This document shows, in pieces, positions 62,160 to 64,000 of a stretch of DNA of 64,000 bases. Below the pieces are notes generated by a model, which was not told where the DNA came from, did not search any database, and saw only the letters and a list, made by a program, of their open reading frames with translations. A program made the position numbers and the translations under genes. Source of the DNA: Bacteroidales bacterium (GTDB lineage: Bacteria > Bacteroidota > Bacteroidia > Bacteroidales > P3); assembly GCA_017633985.1 (NCBI GenBank), contig JAGBOF010000007.1, forward strand, positions 124,001 to 188,000, in the 5' to 3' direction. The stretch's first letter is position 1. Every line of letters starts with the position of its first letter.

Positions 62160-62205
62160 TGATCTAAGAAGGATTCGAACCTTCGACCTACTGCTTAGAA
62201 GGCAG
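62160..62205 (-). pseudogene. 3' fragment of tRNA-Arg(UCU), likely att site
   Basis: The minus strand has CTGC-CTTCTAA-GCAG (anticodon stem-loop, anticodon TCT), a variable region AGGTC-like, the T arm GAAGG-TTCGAAT-CCTTC, then TTAGATC and the discriminator A. There is no D arm or 5' acceptor strand; upstream sequence on the minus strand does not pair. The pairing breaks at stem position 27, so the identity block starts inside the anticodon stem, a common tyrosine-integrase crossover site. Confidence 0.85.
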
Positions 62206-62308
62206 ATAGCCTACCATTTTAAAACCTTGTAAATCAGATTTTATGAATTTAGTAAAATCTATTTGCATAATATTTGCAAAAAATCGGCATTTTGTGTTTA
62301 TTGATTAA

Positions 62309-62569
62309 TCAGTATTTAAAGATTGCTCCCCTACCAGTCAGAAGCCATTCGGCAGACACGCCAAAATCTCTTACTAACGGAACAAGGTATTCAGGTTTTA
62401 ATACAGACCTATCGGGTTTATTTCTTGTAGATACCAAGTTCCACCGATTTATGTTATACTCTCGGGTATAAGTTTGAAGTCCGCGTATCTTACGTTGCAT
62501 CTTCAAAAGTTCTATTGCCTGAAAAAATCTTTCAGTTATAGCAATACCGTCTTTGTTTATTGTTAGCAT
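62309..62569 (-). CDS. Small HTH-like protein of the integrated element
   Basis: 86 aa. ERFFQAIELLKMQRKIRGLQTYTREYNINRWNLVSTRNKP then LKPEYLVPLVRDFGVSAEWLLTGRGAIF resembles a degenerate XRE-type DNA-binding fold; the SAEWLLTGRG ending is typical of repressors. Its start overlaps the end of the HsdR_N-like gene by 7 bases, so the two are cotranslated. Its position next to the att site suggests an element-borne regulator. Confidence 0.7.
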   Translation of the reverse strand: MLTINKDGIAITERFFQAIELLKMQRKIRGLQTYTREYNINRWNLVSTRNKPDRSVLKPEYLVPLVRDFGVSAEWLLTGRGAIFKY

Positions 62570-63660
62570 TTTTTTCTACTTTCTATTATTTCGTTTGCTC
62601 TATATATTATATCATCTTTATATTTATAGATGTCTTCAGGATTTTCAATATAAGTTCTTGGTCCTGTAATCCAATCTTTCATTAGTTGTATTTTCTTATT
62701 TTCGCTATTGTTGTACCTTAACCGAATTATCCAATCAAATCTACTATCAAATAAAACAATCAAGCAATAAGCAGCGTGTTTTCTGTAAGTTATTTTTTCG
62801 GTATCAACAACGTCTTTCAGTATATTTTTTATAATTTCAAAACTCCGTAATTCTTCGTCTGTTACTTGTAATTCTTCCTCTTCTTCTATGCAGCCCTCAT
62901 CCGACACGTCTGAACGCAAATTGTATGGGGTGGGGGTAATAGTCTGATTTTCAGTAGTTAATGTTGTTAATCTGTCAAATATCAAATCCCTAATATATAA
63001 TTGTATTGATTTTTTTACAATAGGAGTAAAGCGTTCCACAACTCTTTGAGGAAAAGAAGCCGTTTTTTCTACCTGCCGACAAAGGACACGGACAAAGTCA
63101 GGAGAAGGATTATTAAACTCACGTTCAAGAATATCTTGGAGAGAGTTTAGGTATTTTAATTCACAGGCAGATGATAATATTTCACTGACATTGAAATAGG
63201 ACTTATGGAACTTTCTCAAACTTTCAAGTTTGTCATCTTTTAGGTTTAATAGGTCTATTTCAAGAAATGGAGTTTCGTCCATAATGTTTGGTCTTTCGGT
63301 ATCAGTATAAAAACGATACTCTATACCATTGGTCAGAATAGCAAAACGTGCAGTAGATACTGTAAAGTATCGTAAAAGTTGAGTTTCGTGCAAGTCCAAG
63401 TTTTGCTCCCAATGTTTGCATTCCATAAGAATGATTGGTTCTCCGTCTTGAAAAATAGCATAATCTATACGCTCCCCTCTCCTTGTTCCAATATCACAAG
63501 TCATTTCAGGTAATACTTCGTTAGGGTTGAATATATCGTAACCTAATGCCTGAATAAAAGGCAGAATCAAAGCAGTTTTTGTTGCTTCTTCGGTAGGAAG
63601 ATTGTCCTTTATATCATCTATCCTGTCTGCAATAGTTTTTATAGAATCTTTAAAATCCAT
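62563..63660 (-). CDS. Type I restriction enzyme R N-terminal (HsdR_N) domain protein
   Basis: 365 aa from the ATG at 63660 (MDFKDSIKTIADRID); a longer frame to 63744 lacks family support. The PD-(D/E)XK nuclease-like core has ALILPFIQALGYDIFNPNEVLPEMTCDIG and RIDYAIFQDGEPIILMECKHWEQNL; the E-x-K and the Asp match the active site. No helicase domain is present, so it is not a full HsdR. A possible DNA-processing or defence role on a phage or conjugative element. Confidence 0.85.
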   Translation of the reverse strand: MDFKDSIKTIADRIDDIKDNLPTEEATKTALILPFIQALGYDIFNPNEVLPEMTCDIGTRRGERIDYAIFQDGEPIILMECKHWEQNLDLHETQLLRYFTVSTARFAILTNGIEYRFYTDTERPNIMDETPFLEIDLLNLKDDKLESLRKFHKSYFNVSEILSSACELKYLNSLQDILEREFNNPSPDFVRVLCRQVEKTASFPQRVVERFTPIVKKSIQLYIRDLIFDRLTTLTTENQTITPTPYNLRSDVSDEGCIEEEEELQVTDEELRSFEIIKNILKDVVDTEKITYRKHAAYCLIVLFDSRFDWIIRLRYNNSENKKIQLMKDWITGPRTYIENPEDIYKYKDDIIYRANEIIESRKKC

Positions 63661-63728
63661 TGTTTTATTTGTTATAATATTAGATAATTTTCTATTCCTT
63701 ATTATATAAGTTTTAAAATTTCCAAATT

Positions 63729-64000
63729 TTATGCACCTACACATCCGACATTGTCGTCCTCTCGGGCAATGGTCATAGTTCCCTTTTTAGATAGTTCGTT
63801 GATAGTGTCTTGTTGTTTTTCTACGATTGTCAATAGTCTATCTATACGATTTTCGTAATAGTCTGCGGTTTTATCGGATTTTACTATTGTATTGTTTTGC
63901 GAATTTTCTTTGCCAAGAATTAACCAATCACAAGAAACGTCTAATGCGTCTGCAATCTTCCCTAACATATCGGCTTTTGGTATTGTTCCTGATATATAAG
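63729..64000 (-). CDS. XRE-type HTH regulator, N-terminus beyond the window
   Basis: The open frame runs through the window edge. The part seen reads YISGTIPKADMLGKIADALDVSCDWLILGKE, the last helices of an HTH_3 repressor domain, then a coiled-coil-like C-terminus (YYENRIDRLLTIVEKQQDTINELSKKG). It is probably the element's repressor. The first helices lie outside the window. Confidence 0.8.
   Translation of the reverse strand, partial: YISGTIPKADMLGKIADALDVSCDWLILGKENSQNNTIVKSDKTADYYENRIDRLLTIVEKQQDTINELSKKGTMTIAREDDNVGCVGA

Overview
The window reads as a chromosome segment of an AT-rich Bacteroidota, most likely Bacteroidales. Four lines of evidence agree. Promoters fit the Bacteroidetes sigma-factor consensus TTTG-N19/20-TAnnTTTG. 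Shine-Dalgarno sites are mostly absent. The gene set is typical of the group: type III glutamine synthetase, DUF4954, a second EF-G-like factor, an FtsK-LolA pair and a dCMP deaminase fused to a kinase-like domain. One DUF362 protein ends in a tail resembling a type IX secretion sorting signal. I cannot name the genus from sequence alone.

Layout. 0-13.6 kb, mostly on the minus strand: a flavodoxin cut by the window edge, lolA-ftsK, a secreted DUF4412-like protein, an FAD/Fe-S oxidase, an S41 protease, lysS and DUF4954. 13.9-24.9 kb: a secreted metal-binding HMA protein, glutamine synthetase III, a packed five-gene block (ferredoxin-domain protein, RdgB, CinA, radical SAM, CCG-domain protein), TerC, SpoIID-like, and initiator tRNA-Met followed by rsgA. 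25.4-31.6 kb: an AraC regulator, then pseudouridine synthase, CapD-like dehydratase, galactokinase and nucleotidyltransferase on the plus strand. 31.7-44.2 kb: scattered accessory redox and hydrolase genes (cupin-CMD fusion, flavodoxin, iron alcohol dehydrogenase, DUF362, GNAT, alpha/beta hydrolase, MATE, AraC, beta-barrel, amidohydrolase-monooxygenase fusion). 44.3-48.5 kb: a tight seven-gene operon (ferritin, metallo-hydrolase, glutathione peroxidase, OhrR-type MarR, radical SAM, small membrane protein, flavodoxin) with a promoter overlapped by two palindromes and a clear terminator. 48.7-61.7 kb: housekeeping genes (recA, rlmN, EF-G2, S4 protein, mntP, rsmA, a symporter, purE, dCMP deaminase, a lone sufC, and rplM-rpsI-rpsB-tsf with a structured leader). 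62.2-64.0 kb: a 3' fragment of tRNA-Arg(UCU), then HTH and HsdR_N-like genes, which looks like one end of an integrated element entering from the right.

The main unexplained signal is a family of intergenic arrays built of contiguous modules with a strict 21-bp period, about two helical turns. I find them at more than a dozen loci. Module types differ (CGCCG palindromes; ATCGCAGAT-like; A7-NNN-T7; CATCTTA-rich; GCCGCC/GGCG), but the 21-bp spacing is shared. Most lie just past gene 3' ends, and one supplies the -33 box of the purE promoter. I know of no described element that matches. All calls were made by eye from the sequence, without database searches.
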